Positions 53,311 through 60,768 of a DNA stretch of 64,000 bases are shown piece after piece. Numbering within the stretch: the stretch's first letter is position 1; each line of letters begins with the position of its first letter. This DNA comes from an uncultured Prevotellaceae bacterium (GTDB lineage: Bacteria; Bacteroidota; Bacteroidia; Bacteroidales; Bacteroidaceae): NCBI GenBank assembly GCA_902776475.1, contig CACYQD010000015.1, positions 1 to 64,000 on the forward strand. Reading direction: 5' to 3'. A model generated the notes under the pieces. It saw only the letters and a program-made list of their open reading frames with translations. It was not told the origin of the DNA and did not search any database. Made by a program: the position numbers and the translations under genes.

Positions 53311-54222
53311 TTAGAACAAACGCTCGGGATAGACGCCCTCGTTGATCAGTTGTTGGATTCTCTCCACCACACTTGGTCTGTCGGCTGCATAGGTCACGCC
53401 AAACCACTTGCTCGTCGTGTCAAGCACTTTCACTGTGGCGGTATGCTCATTGATCAGTTTGTTCACCATCAACGGAATGAAGAACTCTGCCTTCAGGTTC
53501 TCCATATTTTTGGGATCACTCAGGAACTCCTTGAAGTAAGCCTCGCTGTATTGGAAATAGTCGGGTGTGAAACCCCACATGTTCATGCTCACAGGCGTGT
53601 TCTCCTCGACGGCGACCCACTCACCCACTTCATCCTTATAGCAGATCGGTCCATTGACCCTCATGATCTCGGTGCGCTCCACCACGGTGGTCAGGTTTCC
53701 TTCCTCATCTTTGGAACAGATACCTCTGGCCACGGTGCCATTCTCGGAAAGCGTATTGCCCACACGGAATCCGACCATGGCATAACGGTTGGCGCTGCCC
53801 TCTGGCAGGTCGGCCAGGAATTTTCCGATCACCATGAAAGCGTCGCGGTTGTAGAAATCGTCGCAGTTGATGACACAGAAAGGTTCGTTGATGGCTTTGG
53901 CGGCCATCATGACAGCATGGTTGGTACCCCAGGGCTTTACCCTGCCCTCCGGCACTGTGAATCCCTCTGGCAGGGAGTCCAATGACTGGAACACGAGTTC
54001 GGCTGGTATATGACCCTCATACTTGCTCAATATTTTCTCTTTGAAATCCTGTTCGAAATCTTTTCTGATGACAAAGACGATTTTTCCGAATCCGGCTTTG
54101 ATGGCATCGTAGATGGAATAGTCCATGATGGTCTCTCCATTGGGGCCAAGACCGTCAAGTTGTTTCAAGCCACCATACCTGCTTCCCATACCGGCGGCGA
54201 GTAGTAACAATGTTGGTTTCAT
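53311..54222 (-). CDS. Sugar-phosphate nucleotidyltransferase family protein
   Basis: 303 residues with a GT-A nucleotidyltransferase core: LLLLAAGMGSRYGGLKQL, KPWGTNHAVMMA, VINCDDFYN and MNMWGFTPDYF. The family includes mannose-1-phosphate and glucose-1-phosphate transferases; the substrate is not clear. The C-terminal part may be regulatory. A hairpin (CAAAGGC and GCCTTTG, 53252-53277) follows and may end its transcript. Confidence 0.88.
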   Translation of the reverse strand: MKPTLLLLAAGMGSRYGGLKQLDGLGPNGETIMDYSIYDAIKAGFGKIVFVIRKDFEQDFKEKILSKYEGHIPAELVFQSLDSLPEGFTVPEGRVKPWGTNHAVMMAAKAINEPFCVINCDDFYNRDAFMVIGKFLADLPEGSANRYAMVGFRVGNTLSENGTVARGICSKDEEGNLTTVVERTEIMRVNGPICYKDEVGEWVAVEENTPVSMNMWGFTPDYFQYSEAYFKEFLSDPKNMENLKAEFFIPLMVNKLINEHTATVKVLDTTSKWFGVTYAADRPSVVERIQQLINEGVYPERLF

Positions 54223-54257
54223 AATGATGATATTTAATTTATGGTTGGATTATTGTG

Positions 54258-54265
54258 CAAAATTA
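54258..54265 (-). promoter_or_regulatory. -7 box of the nucleotidyltransferase gene
   Basis: Minus strand TAATTTTG, 35 nt before the ATG at 54222. Confidence 0.5.
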
Positions 54266-54290
54266 GCAAAAAACTACCAAAAAAGCGACA

Positions 54291-54770
54291 CTACGACCTG
54301 ATTTTTTTCCTCAGAGACTCCAGGAGTCCCTCGCAGGCGTCCTCCAGCAAGTCGATGACCAGTTCAAACCCTTGTTCTCCTCCATAATAGGGGTCGGGGA
54401 CGGTCTTATGCGTGGGATGATGACGGAGATAATCTGCCATACATACGATTTTGGCACTGTCGTAAGGACTCCGGCATTTTGACATCAAATCCCTCACGTT
54501 TTCCATATCCATGGCCACGATCAAGTCAAACCGGTCGAAATCTTCTGCCACAAACTGCCTCGCCCGACTGTTGAACAGATAGCCGTGCCGTTTTCCATGA
54601 GCCCTCATCCTCGGATCTGGCAGGTCGCCCACATGCCAGTTTCCGATGCCCGCAGAGTCTACTTTTATCTCATGCTCCAAACCATGGATTTCCGCCAAAT
54701 GTCTCATGATGCCCTCCGCCGCCGGTGAACGGCAGATATTGCCCAGACAAACAAACAAAACGCTTTTCAT
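54291..54770 (-). CDS. Low-molecular-weight protein tyrosine phosphatase
   Basis: 159 residues. P-loop C8-LGNIC-R14-S in FVCLGNICRSPAA, and general acid Asp in VPDPYYGG. Such enzymes often regulate capsule or exopolysaccharide export with a tyrosine kinase; no such kinase is in the window. Divergent from the AraC regulator gene. Confidence 0.95.
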   Translation of the reverse strand: MKSVLFVCLGNICRSPAAEGIMRHLAEIHGLEHEIKVDSAGIGNWHVGDLPDPRMRAHGKRHGYLFNSRARQFVAEDFDRFDLIVAMDMENVRDLMSKCRSPYDSAKIVCMADYLRHHPTHKTVPDPYYGGEQGFELVIDLLEDACEGLLESLRKKIRS

Positions 54771-54833
54771 GTCTCATTTTTATTACTATTACACTCATTT
54801 TGCCCATGAAGAAGAAAAATGGAAGGGAATTCC

Positions 54834-54865
54834 TTTGTTCTCCGCGGGTTTTTCTGTATCTTTGC
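54834..54865 (+). promoter_or_regulatory. Promoter of the AraC-family gene
   Basis: TTTG (54834-54837), 20 bp, TATCTTTG (54858-54865); full consensus. Sets the start at the ATG 54885 rather than further upstream. Confidence 0.75.
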
Positions 54866-54884
54866 CCAAATACAAAACGACACT

Positions 54885-55748
54885 ATGACCAACAACGAAA
54901 CACAAGCCTCTCTTCCTTCCTGGCATGACAAGATATCCTGTCAACGAGTCAACCATTTCGTAAGATTAGACACTTCTAAAGTGAGGACATCTGCCAACAG
55001 CTATGTCTATGCTCTGTTCGAGAAAGGGAAGGCCAAAATCAAGTTCAATAAAAACGAGATCGATATCTATCCCGGCGACCTCTTGATATTTCCCCCGCAT
55101 ATCACCCCCTGCATCTCATGGAGCAGTGACGACTATCAGGCCATTTGCCTGATTGTCAGCAATGCATTTGTCTATGGCTGTCCATTGTCACGCAACGTGT
55201 TCCAGTCTGCCACGTTCTCGCTGATCCACGACACCGACCCCATCATCAGACTCAATCGGTATGAGAAAGAGAAGTTCAGACTGACCATGACCATGATCCT
55301 CTATCATGCCAAGTATCACCACTCCTACACACTGGAAGCCCTGTATTCGCTCTATGGCCTATTCCTGGCAGACTTGCTGTCGGCCATCAACAAGACAAAG
55401 TCAGAACAATACAACAAGCATTACTACCAGATATTCATTGACTTCAACAAACTGCTCCGCACGCATTTCCGTGAGCATCATGACATCTCTTTCTATGCTG
55501 ACCATCTGAAGATATCAAGCCGCTACTTGGCGCTGGTAACCAAGCAAATAGCTCATACCACGGTATCCACATACATCAACCGCCTGTTGATGCTTGAAGC
55601 TTGCTGGCTTCTGAAGAATACAGACTACAGCATACAGAACATCAGCGACATTCTCCATTTCTCAGACCAGGCCTCTTTCTCCAAATTCTTCAAGAGGCTC
55701 AATGGCAGCAACCCCCTGTCGTATCGCCGGGAGCACGAGATGCTGTGA
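54885..55748 (+). CDS. AraC family transcriptional regulator
   Basis: 287 residues: N-terminal cupin-like sensing domain (KIKFNKNEIDIYPGDLLIFP) and C-terminal double helix-turn-helix (HHDISFYADHLKISSRYLAL; YSIQNISDILHFSDQASFSK, ending GSNPLSYRRE). Many Bacteroidetes members respond to small molecules, but the ligand is unknown. Regulated target not evident; the convergent neighbour is a hypothetical gene. Confidence 0.93.
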   Translation: MTNNETQASLPSWHDKISCQRVNHFVRLDTSKVRTSANSYVYALFEKGKAKIKFNKNEIDIYPGDLLIFPPHITPCISWSSDDYQAICLIVSNAFVYGCPLSRNVFQSATFSLIHDTDPIIRLNRYEKEKFRLTMTMILYHAKYHHSYTLEALYSLYGLFLADLLSAINKTKSEQYNKHYYQIFIDFNKLLRTHFREHHDISFYADHLKISSRYLALVTKQIAHTTVSTYINRLLMLEACWLLKNTDYSIQNISDILHFSDQASFSKFFKRLNGSNPLSYRREHEML

Positions 55749-55758
55749 TCTGAGAGGA

Positions 55759-56346
55759 TTATCGTATCCCGGCGATGTTCTCCAACAGTTCCTTGGTGGA
55801 GAGGTCCATGCCAAGAGCCCTGAGACGGCGGCAGATATCACTGGCCTGTGCGACTGTCTTCTTCCTGAACTCGGCGGTCATGGCCGCCAATGCCTCCAAC
55901 TCCGTAGCAAAGACGTGGTCTTCGGTATATGGCGTCCGGGAATTGCGCAGTTTGTAGGAGATTTCCCAATAGCCCTGCAGTTCATCACCGAGATCGACCC
56001 ATTCCTTGTCGACTCCTCTTACCACGCCCACGCCTGGCACGCAGGCGATGGCCGAACTGTCAGTCACCCAGACCCTGTCGCCGACAGCAAACTTCGCCTC
56101 GGGTTCTTTATCTGGATTGTCATCTTTCGGGGCCGGAAGTCCCATGTTCTCATTATTGAAAAAGCCATTGAACACAGAGCAGTTGCCATCACCAAGAGCC
56201 TGCAACTCGGCTCTGAGCTGGGCAATTTCCTCCTCAGAGAAATCACGCCTGAGAAAGCCGTGCAGAAGCAACTCCTTATCCAGTTTGGCTTCCAAGTTCA
56301 TGTCTTTGACTGAAGCATCTTGTTCAAAATCCATCATGTGATTCAT
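55759..56346 (-). CDS. Hypothetical protein
   Basis: Not recognised. 195 residues, acidic and hydrophilic, without signal peptide or membrane segment, so probably cytoplasmic. An N-terminal helical part (LLLHGFLRRDFSEEEIAQL), a short low-complexity NPDKEPEAK linker, a middle beta region resembling a small barrel (FAVGDRVWVTDSSAIACVPG) and a helical C-terminus. Single gene with its own -7 box, convergent with the AraC gene. Confidence 0.75.
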   Translation of the reverse strand: MNHMMDFEQDASVKDMNLEAKLDKELLLHGFLRRDFSEEEIAQLRAELQALGDGNCSVFNGFFNNENMGLPAPKDDNPDKEPEAKFAVGDRVWVTDSSAIACVPGVGVVRGVDKEWVDLGDELQGYWEISYKLRNSRTPYTEDHVFATELEALAAMTAEFRKKTVAQASDICRRLRALGMDLSTKELLENIAGIR

Positions 56347-56367
56347 ATGTATGTTGATTTATCCTTG

Positions 56368-56375
56368 CAAACTTA
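56368..56375 (-). promoter_or_regulatory. -7 box of the hypothetical gene at 55759
   Basis: Minus strand TAAGTTTG, 21 nt before the ATG at 56346. Confidence 0.5.
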
Positions 56376-56466
56376 ATGAAAAAAAACGAATATCGGCTCC
56401 ATAACCACCAAAAAAAAGGAGAAGGCCGTCTAAAGTCATCTTAAATTCATTTTTTTCTCCCATAAA

Positions 56467-56498
56467 TTTGTTGTTTTTGACTTAAATTCCTATTTTTG
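56467..56498 (+). promoter_or_regulatory. Promoter of the Fic-like gene
   Basis: TTTG (56467-56470), 20 bp, TATTTTTG (56491-56498), 33 nt before the ATG. Confidence 0.7.
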
Positions 56499-56531
56499 CA
56501 AGGAAAAGATCAGCAAAAAAACTAAAACAAT

Positions 56532-57353
56532 ATGCCAACCATCAATCAATACCTTAAAAGCAGCAACTCTCAAGAACGAGAATACAGTCTTTATTGGCTT
56601 ACAGCATTCGGCATCCAGTCCGTGGTCGACCTAAGGCCCTCAGAAGACCTCATCCCCATTATCAGCCGACATATCGAGGGGGAATTCGACATCAAGCGCA
56701 CCAAACAGGAGATTCACCGTTTCTATGACCAAGCCAAAAGAGGCAGCGGCGACCATCACATCCATCGCAGTGAGGAGGCAGACCTTGTTTCCTCGCGTAT
56801 TGTAGAGGCTTTTTTGTCGAATGACTTCGAATTGTCTCCGGAAGGCTTCAGCGCCGTGCACCGCCAGATGTTTCATGGCATCTATCACCACTCAGGCCAG
56901 TGGCGTGAGCGTCCTTTCAGCAAAAAGGAATGGGTGCTGGACAACGCCTCGGTGATCTATCCCGCACCAGACTTGATCAGCAGTTACTTGGATTATCTCT
57001 TCGAACAGGAGAGGAGTATCGACTATTCCCGACTGTCACAAAGGCACAAACTGACCTGCTATAGCTATTTCATCTCGAAGCTGTTCATGATCAATGCCTT
57101 CCAATATGCCAACAGCCGCGCAGCTTTTGTATATGGCATCAAATACATGCTCTCCCGTGGCTATCGTCTTCAGAATGACACGTTCGCCAAGGAAGCCTGG
57201 TATTTCCGCAACGCCATCATACGCGCCTTCTACACCAACATGCACCAAGGCATCTATCCCACCACCACTTTCATGGAGATGTTTTTGGGCAATCTGTTCC
57301 ACAACGAGGACAACGAGTTGAGGAATCACCGGATGATGATTAAGGGTGAATAG
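56532..57353 (+). CDS. Fic-domain protein with degraded active site
   Basis: 273 residues with a recognisable Fic fold: HRQMFHGIYHHSGQWRERPF, KEWVLDNASVIYPAPDLISS, and the core helix region 186-205. Where active Fic enzymes carry H-P-F-x-(D/E)-G-N-(G/T)-R, this protein has N188-A-F-Q-Y-A-N-S-R196: the catalytic His and the acidic metal ligand are both replaced, only Phe, Asn and the final Arg remain. The flanking sequence (KEAWYFRNAIIRAFY) is typical, so this is not a frameshift. Probably not an active AMP transferase. Its 3' end overlaps the convergent fusion gene by 14 bp. Confidence 0.85.
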   Translation: MPTINQYLKSSNSQEREYSLYWLTAFGIQSVVDLRPSEDLIPIISRHIEGEFDIKRTKQEIHRFYDQAKRGSGDHHIHRSEEADLVSSRIVEAFLSNDFELSPEGFSAVHRQMFHGIYHHSGQWRERPFSKKEWVLDNASVIYPAPDLISSYLDYLFEQERSIDYSRLSQRHKLTCYSYFISKLFMINAFQYANSRAAFVYGIKYMLSRGYRLQNDTFAKEAWYFRNAIIRAFYTNMHQGIYPTTTFMEMFLGNLFHNEDNELRNHRMMIKGE

Positions 57354-58110
57354 CCCCTCTGTCCATGGTTTCTACGAGTCCATATTGCGCCCAGTTGACC
57401 AACAGCTGGGCGCAATCTTTTTGGGCGACAGCGGTTTCCACCTCATAGTTCTGCATGAGGATATCCACCATATCGGTCAGGGTGAAGGACTCGTGACTGA
57501 CACCCTTCCAGATCAGTTTGGCTGCCTCGTTGAAAGCAAGGAGATGTTGCATATCGACTCTTTTCACAACCGTATCCACCAGAATCACCTCTTCATGGCG
57601 GAGACTATCGAGCCGGATATTGGGGTTGACACGATAATGAGCTTTCTCATCTGCTGTGAACGCTTGACGGACAGACTGCTCCTGCCCCATTCCTGGCTGC
57701 AGATCCACCATTTTAGCGACAATCTGGTGTAAGGTGGTATGTTCCACTCCTTTGTTATGATCCCCTTTCAATACCACCTGATCCCCATGAATCTTCATGA
57801 TGCGGTGCATCACATAATGTCCTGTATCTATCTCCGCCAAGACTACATCCCCGACACTCACCTTGTCTGGGGCCTTGAGTGTCACAAGATCAGCATTGTC
57901 TTGTATCGTGGGGAGCATACTTCTTCCTTTGGGTACCATCAAGACCTCGTATCCCTGTTGGAGATAAGGTTTCATGCCTGAGAAAAAACGTTCATTGGGT
58001 ATTCTGACCACTTCTTGCTGATGCCTGCCGCATTGGTTGCAGCCCGTCATCCATGACAAGGCCATCAGTAACCCGAGAATCATGAGCATTTTACATTTCA
58101 TCTTTTCCAT
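57340..58110 (-). CDS. Lipoprotein fusing an S26-type peptidase domain to a PqqD domain
   Basis: 256 residues. A lipoprotein signal with lipobox WMTGC (Cys 24), then a signal-peptidase-like domain (about 52-150; Ser 64 in PKGRSMLPTI, His 102 in GHYVMHRI, LKGDHN), then a PqqD-like domain (about 172-247; LLAFNEAAKLIWKGV, FTLTDMVDILMQNY). Both halves align clearly with the separate genes at 20311-20916 and 20936-21223, so two adjacent genes there are one fused gene here. PqqD domains normally work in the cytoplasm; an exported one is odd. Start could also be the ATG at 58101. Promoter lies within a repeat array. Confidence 0.88.
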   Translation of the reverse strand: MEKMKCKMLMILGLLMALSWMTGCNQCGRHQQEVVRIPNERFFSGMKPYLQQGYEVLMVPKGRSMLPTIQDNADLVTLKAPDKVSVGDVVLAEIDTGHYVMHRIMKIHGDQVVLKGDHNKGVEHTTLHQIVAKMVDLQPGMGQEQSVRQAFTADEKAHYRVNPNIRLDSLRHEEVILVDTVVKRVDMQHLLAFNEAAKLIWKGVSHESFTLTDMVDILMQNYEVETAVAQKDCAQLLVNWAQYGLVETMDRGAIHP

Positions 58111-58126
58111 TTTCCGTTTTTGTCTT

Positions 58127-58158
58127 CAAAGTTACGATTAAGCGAGCGAAAAGCCAAA
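58127..58158 (-). promoter_or_regulatory. Promoter of the S26-PqqD fusion gene
   Basis: Minus strand TTTG (58158-58155), 20 bp, TAACTTTG (58134-58127), 16 nt before the ATG at 58110. The -33 box lies inside the first 75-bp repeat. Confidence 0.75.
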
Positions 58159-58365
58159 TTTATTTGAGCTTTTCAGAGCACGAGTAACTTCGGCCGAAGG
58201 CCAAAGTTGGCTACAAGCGAGCGAAAAGCCAAATTTATTTGAGCTTTTCAGAGCGGGAGTAACTTCGGCCGAAGGCCAAAGTTGGCTACAAGCGAGCGAA
58301 AAGCCAAATTTATTTGGGCTTTTCAGAGCACGAGTAACTTCGGCCGAAGGCCAAAGTTGGCAAAA
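58141..58365 (-). repeat. Three 75-bp tandem repeats with promoter-like content
   Basis: Nearly identical units start at 58141, 58216 and 58291 (AGCGAGCGAAAAGCCAAATT), differing at a few bases (GAGCA/GAGCG, TGAG/TGGG). Each contains the -33 sequence of the fusion-gene promoter and a dyad around CTTCGGCCGAAG. In units 2 and 3 the position matching the -7 box reads CAACTTTG instead of TAACTTTG. A diverged fourth copy lies at 58585-58638. Confidence 0.93.
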
Positions 58366-58390
58366 CGCCCTGAAAGGGCATCAAGTATAT

Positions 58391-58531
58391 AGCCCAGGGC
58401 AACGCCCTGGGTAACCAGGCATCAACAAAAAATCGCCCTGAAGGGGCAGAAGTTTCATCATACAATCATGCTTATGCCCCTTCAGGGCGAATCATCACCA
58501 TCTATTATTACCCAGGGCGTTGCCCTGGGCT
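58391..58531. repeat. Nested inverted repeat (141 bp)
   Basis: Outer perfect 24-bp arms 58391-58414 and 58508-58531 (containing CCCAGGGCAACGCCCTGGG, itself a near palindrome); inner perfect 16-bp arms 58433-58448 and 58475-58490 (TCGCCCTGAAGGGGCA). An extra GCCCTGAAAGGGC lies just left (58367-58379). It splits the 75-bp repeat array. It resembles dispersed REP-like palindromes of Bacteroidales. Confidence 0.9.
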
Positions 58532-58584
58532 AAGGGCTCCTGGGCCTTTCAGACCGGATTTGCCCCAAAATCAACCGTACAGGT

Positions 58585-58638
58585 CAAATTTATTTGGGCT
58601 TTTCAGAGCGGGAGTAACTTCGGCCAAAGGCCAAAGTT
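58585..58638 (-). repeat. Partial fourth copy of the 75-bp repeat
   Basis: TCAAATTTATTTGGGCTTTT through GGCCAAAGGCCAAAGTTTA, diverged at its end and lacking the AGCGAGCG start. Confidence 0.8.
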
Positions 58639-58704
58639 TATGAATTTATACGGCTAAAGGATGAAAAAAACAATCGGTTTTTAGTCGATTTCCATAAAAT
58701 TGTG

Positions 58705-58712
58705 TACATTTG
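58705..58712 (+). promoter_or_regulatory. -7 box of the ATP-grasp gene
   Basis: TACATTTG with only a weak T-rich -33 region (58678-58682). It leaves a leader of about 80 nt before the ATG at 58800. Confidence 0.5.
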
Positions 58713-58799
58713 CACCCTCAAAAGCATCCTTTTTCTCTCTGAAAATGAGATGGATGCCAAACGATATCTTACCATCCCCAGAACAATGTCATTTTGAAG

Positions 58800-59945
58800 A
58801 TGAAAATAGTCAACAATTCCCTAAAAAAGCTTTTCTTGAAAAGCAATTATCACATGCGTCGCTTCTGCGAGAAAAAGCCCTCCAGGCTTAGGTTTTACGA
58901 AAACACTTATATGCCGATGCAGTTGGCCATATTCAGATGGCACAACTATGATTTGTGTGACCGCGTACTCGGTGCATATCGGAAATGTGCCGAAAAACAC
59001 ATGGAAATCAATCTCACACCCGAACAGTTGGCCGATACCAAATACGCCACCTCCATTAAGGATGACATTATCAAGAGTTTCCTGACCAACAAGACCCATC
59101 CCGCTGAGTACTTCTTGTACGGTTATGAGCATCTCGATTATTGGGGACGGAAAGAATATCTCTCGGATTCCGATCGTTGGCGCATTCTCCATGAGCGTTT
59201 TGGCAAAAAAGTACGCAAGGAACATGCCGACAAATGGCATTTCTACCAAATGTGCAAACCTTATTTCCACCGTGATGCCTGCAAGGTAGGCCCAGATGCG
59301 AAAAAAGAAGATTTCTTACAGTTTGTGTCCCGTCATCATGAGTTCTTCGTCAAACCTCTTGAAGGTTGTTTTGGACGAAACGCCTACCGACTGAAAACGA
59401 ACAGCGATGAAGAGACGGAGAACATCTACCAAAAGCTCATCGCCAATGGTTCATGGATGGTTGAGGAACTGATTATTCAAGCAGAGGCTTTCTCTGCATG
59501 GAATGCTTCTTCAGTCAATACGGTCAGGGTAGCCTCTTTCCTCACCGCAGAAGGAGAACATCACAACATCGTCCCGTTTTTCCGTGCTGGAAGGGTGGGA
59601 TCTGTTGTTGACAACGCCCTCAGCGGCGGCATCATCGCAGGAGTTGATGAAAAAACAGGAAAACTTTGTTCGGAGGGTATGGATGAGGATGGCCGCCATT
59701 TCAAGTCACACCCCGACTCAGGCATAGTCTTCGAAGGTTGGCAAATCCCCCAATGGCAGGAATTATGCAAACTGACGGAAGAGATTCATCGTACCCTCCC
59801 CTCCTACCACAGATACATCGCCTTTGACTTTGCACTCACGGATAAAGGATGGTTCTTGGTGGAAGGAAACTGGGGACAATTGATCTTCAACCAGGCCGGA
59901 GGGCACAGAGGAATACGGAAAGAATTCATGTCTTATATAAAATAG
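58800..59945 (+). CDS. Sugar-transfer-associated-type ATP-grasp protein
   Basis: 381 residues from the ATG at 58800. ATP-grasp features: FVKPLEGCFGRNAYRL, WMVEELIIQAEAFSAWN, SVNTVRVASFL, FRAGRVGSVVDNALSGGI followed by GVDEKTGKL, and the metal-binding YIAFDFALTDKGWFLVEGNW. It matches the ATPgrasp_ST family (PF14397), found near sugar-transfer and peptide-modification genes; the reaction is an ATP-driven ligation whose substrates are unknown. The neighbours are the S26-PqqD fusion and the small peptide genes. Confidence 0.88.
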   Translation: MKIVNNSLKKLFLKSNYHMRRFCEKKPSRLRFYENTYMPMQLAIFRWHNYDLCDRVLGAYRKCAEKHMEINLTPEQLADTKYATSIKDDIIKSFLTNKTHPAEYFLYGYEHLDYWGRKEYLSDSDRWRILHERFGKKVRKEHADKWHFYQMCKPYFHRDACKVGPDAKKEDFLQFVSRHHEFFVKPLEGCFGRNAYRLKTNSDEETENIYQKLIANGSWMVEELIIQAEAFSAWNASSVNTVRVASFLTAEGEHHNIVPFFRAGRVGSVVDNALSGGIIAGVDEKTGKLCSEGMDEDGRHFKSHPDSGIVFEGWQIPQWQELCKLTEEIHRTLPSYHRYIAFDFALTDKGWFLVEGNWGQLIFNQAGGHRGIRKEFMSYIK

Positions 59946-60005
59946 GTATAAATATCCTTTACACCCTTGGAAAATCCCTTCTTTTGAAAATATTTACTAA
60001 AAATC

Positions 60006-60036
60006 TTTGGTGAAAAGAAAATTATTATTATCTTTG
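60006..60036 (+). promoter_or_regulatory. Promoter of peptide gene copy 1
   Basis: TTTG (60006-60009), 19 bp, TATCTTTG (60029-60036); full consensus, 45 nt before the ATG at 60082. Confidence 0.75.
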
Positions 60037-60081
60037 TACCGTTTTAAACACATTTATTATTAATCTTTAAAAAAATCAGTT

Positions 60082-60213
60082 ATGAAAGCTATTTATTCAG
60101 AGCCGATGACAAAGGTTATGTTCCTGAATGTGAACGCTTCTATCTGCGAGACTCAGCGCCCCGCTTCTGAGCCGAAGAATGAGGATCCTCAGGAGGACAT
60201 GCCTCTGTTCTAA
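60082..60213 (+). CDS. 43-residue peptide, copy 1
   Basis: A short gene with its own promoter, leader and terminator. The peptide begins MKAIYSEPMTKVMFLNVNAS, has a single Cys at 22, and ends in an acidic Pro-rich stretch (QEDMPLF). The start pattern M-K-x-x-Y-x-x-P-x-x-x-V is widespread in short Bacteroidetes peptides. The second copy at 60769-60900 (opposite strand) is identical except residue 3 (Ala here, Lys there); five other codons differ only synonymously, which shows selection on the protein. Could be a modified or secreted peptide precursor; the function is unknown. Confidence 0.82.
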   Translation: MKAIYSEPMTKVMFLNVNASICETQRPASEPKNEDPQEDMPLF

Positions 60214-60235
60214 TCCATTCGGACAAGACAGAACA

Positions 60236-60262
60236 GCCAGACCATCAGGTCTGGCTTTTTTT
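60236..60262 (+). terminator. Terminator of peptide gene copy 1
   Basis: Perfect arms GCCAGACC and GGTCTGGC with an ATCA loop, followed by seven T. Confidence 0.88.
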
Positions 60263-60578
60263 ATTCCCGGCCAATAGTTCATCAGAGGGAACGGATGCTT
60301 ATTCCCCCACCTTCGAAACAAGGAAAAAGACTGCTTCGTTCAAGTAAAAGTCAAACATTTAAGCTTAATTACTTGATAAATAAATATATAAAGAGAAATG
60401 CTAAACCATCTATACAGGAAATAGCCGGCTCGACGACACAGCTTCATGGATGTCCAGTTAATTGGTCTATTTGTTGATTTTGACTCTTCTTACCCACATA
60501 TCCGGTTCTCTGCAAAGAGAAAAGGATACGGCATACATTATTGTCCTCAGTAGAATGGAGAAGAAACACACCAACAAT

Positions 60579-60720
60579 AGCAATCTGCAAAAGACGGAAG
60601 ACACGCAGGAACAAGAGCACTCTGCAAGAAGAAGACACAAAAGAAACAATAGCACTCTGCAAGAAGAAGACACAAAAGAAACAATAGCGGTCAGCGAAAG
60701 AGGAAGACACTTTACACAAA
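60579..60720. repeat. Four direct repeats of about 35 bp
   Basis: Units begin AGCAATCTGC (60579), AGCACTCTGC (60616), AGCACTCTGC (60651) and AGCGGTCAGC (60686). The middle two agree over nearly the whole unit (GAAGAAGACACAAAAGAAAC); the outer ones have drifted. Confidence 0.85.
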
Positions 60721-60743
60721 AAAGCCAGACCCTTAGGTCTGGC
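60718..60743 (-). terminator. Terminator of peptide gene copy 2
   Basis: Minus strand arms GCCAGACC and GGTCTGGC with a 4-nt loop and a T run; same stem as the terminator of copy 1. Confidence 0.88.
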
Positions 60744-60768
60744 TGTTCCATTTTTCTGTCCGATTGGA

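Larger units (their letters stand above)
58111..58799. other. 689-bp intergenic region between fusion and ATP-grasp genes
   Basis: Holds the fusion-gene promoter, the 75-bp repeats, the nested inverted repeat, the partial fourth copy and the ATP-grasp promoter. No coding frame is supported. Confidence 0.8.
60214..60768. other. 555-bp stretch between the two peptide genes
   Basis: Contains the two terminators and a block of about 35-bp direct repeats (60579-60720). From 60263 to 60578 I see AT-rich sequence without a supported gene. A plus-strand frame at 60462-60866 runs through the repeats and antisense to copy 2 and is not a gene. Confidence 0.7.

Noticed and set aside
58141..58365. Possible CRISPR array
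   Set aside because: The 75-bp units are directly adjacent with no spacers, and no cas genes are present. The 9-bp, 35-bp and 51-bp arrays were rejected for the same reason.
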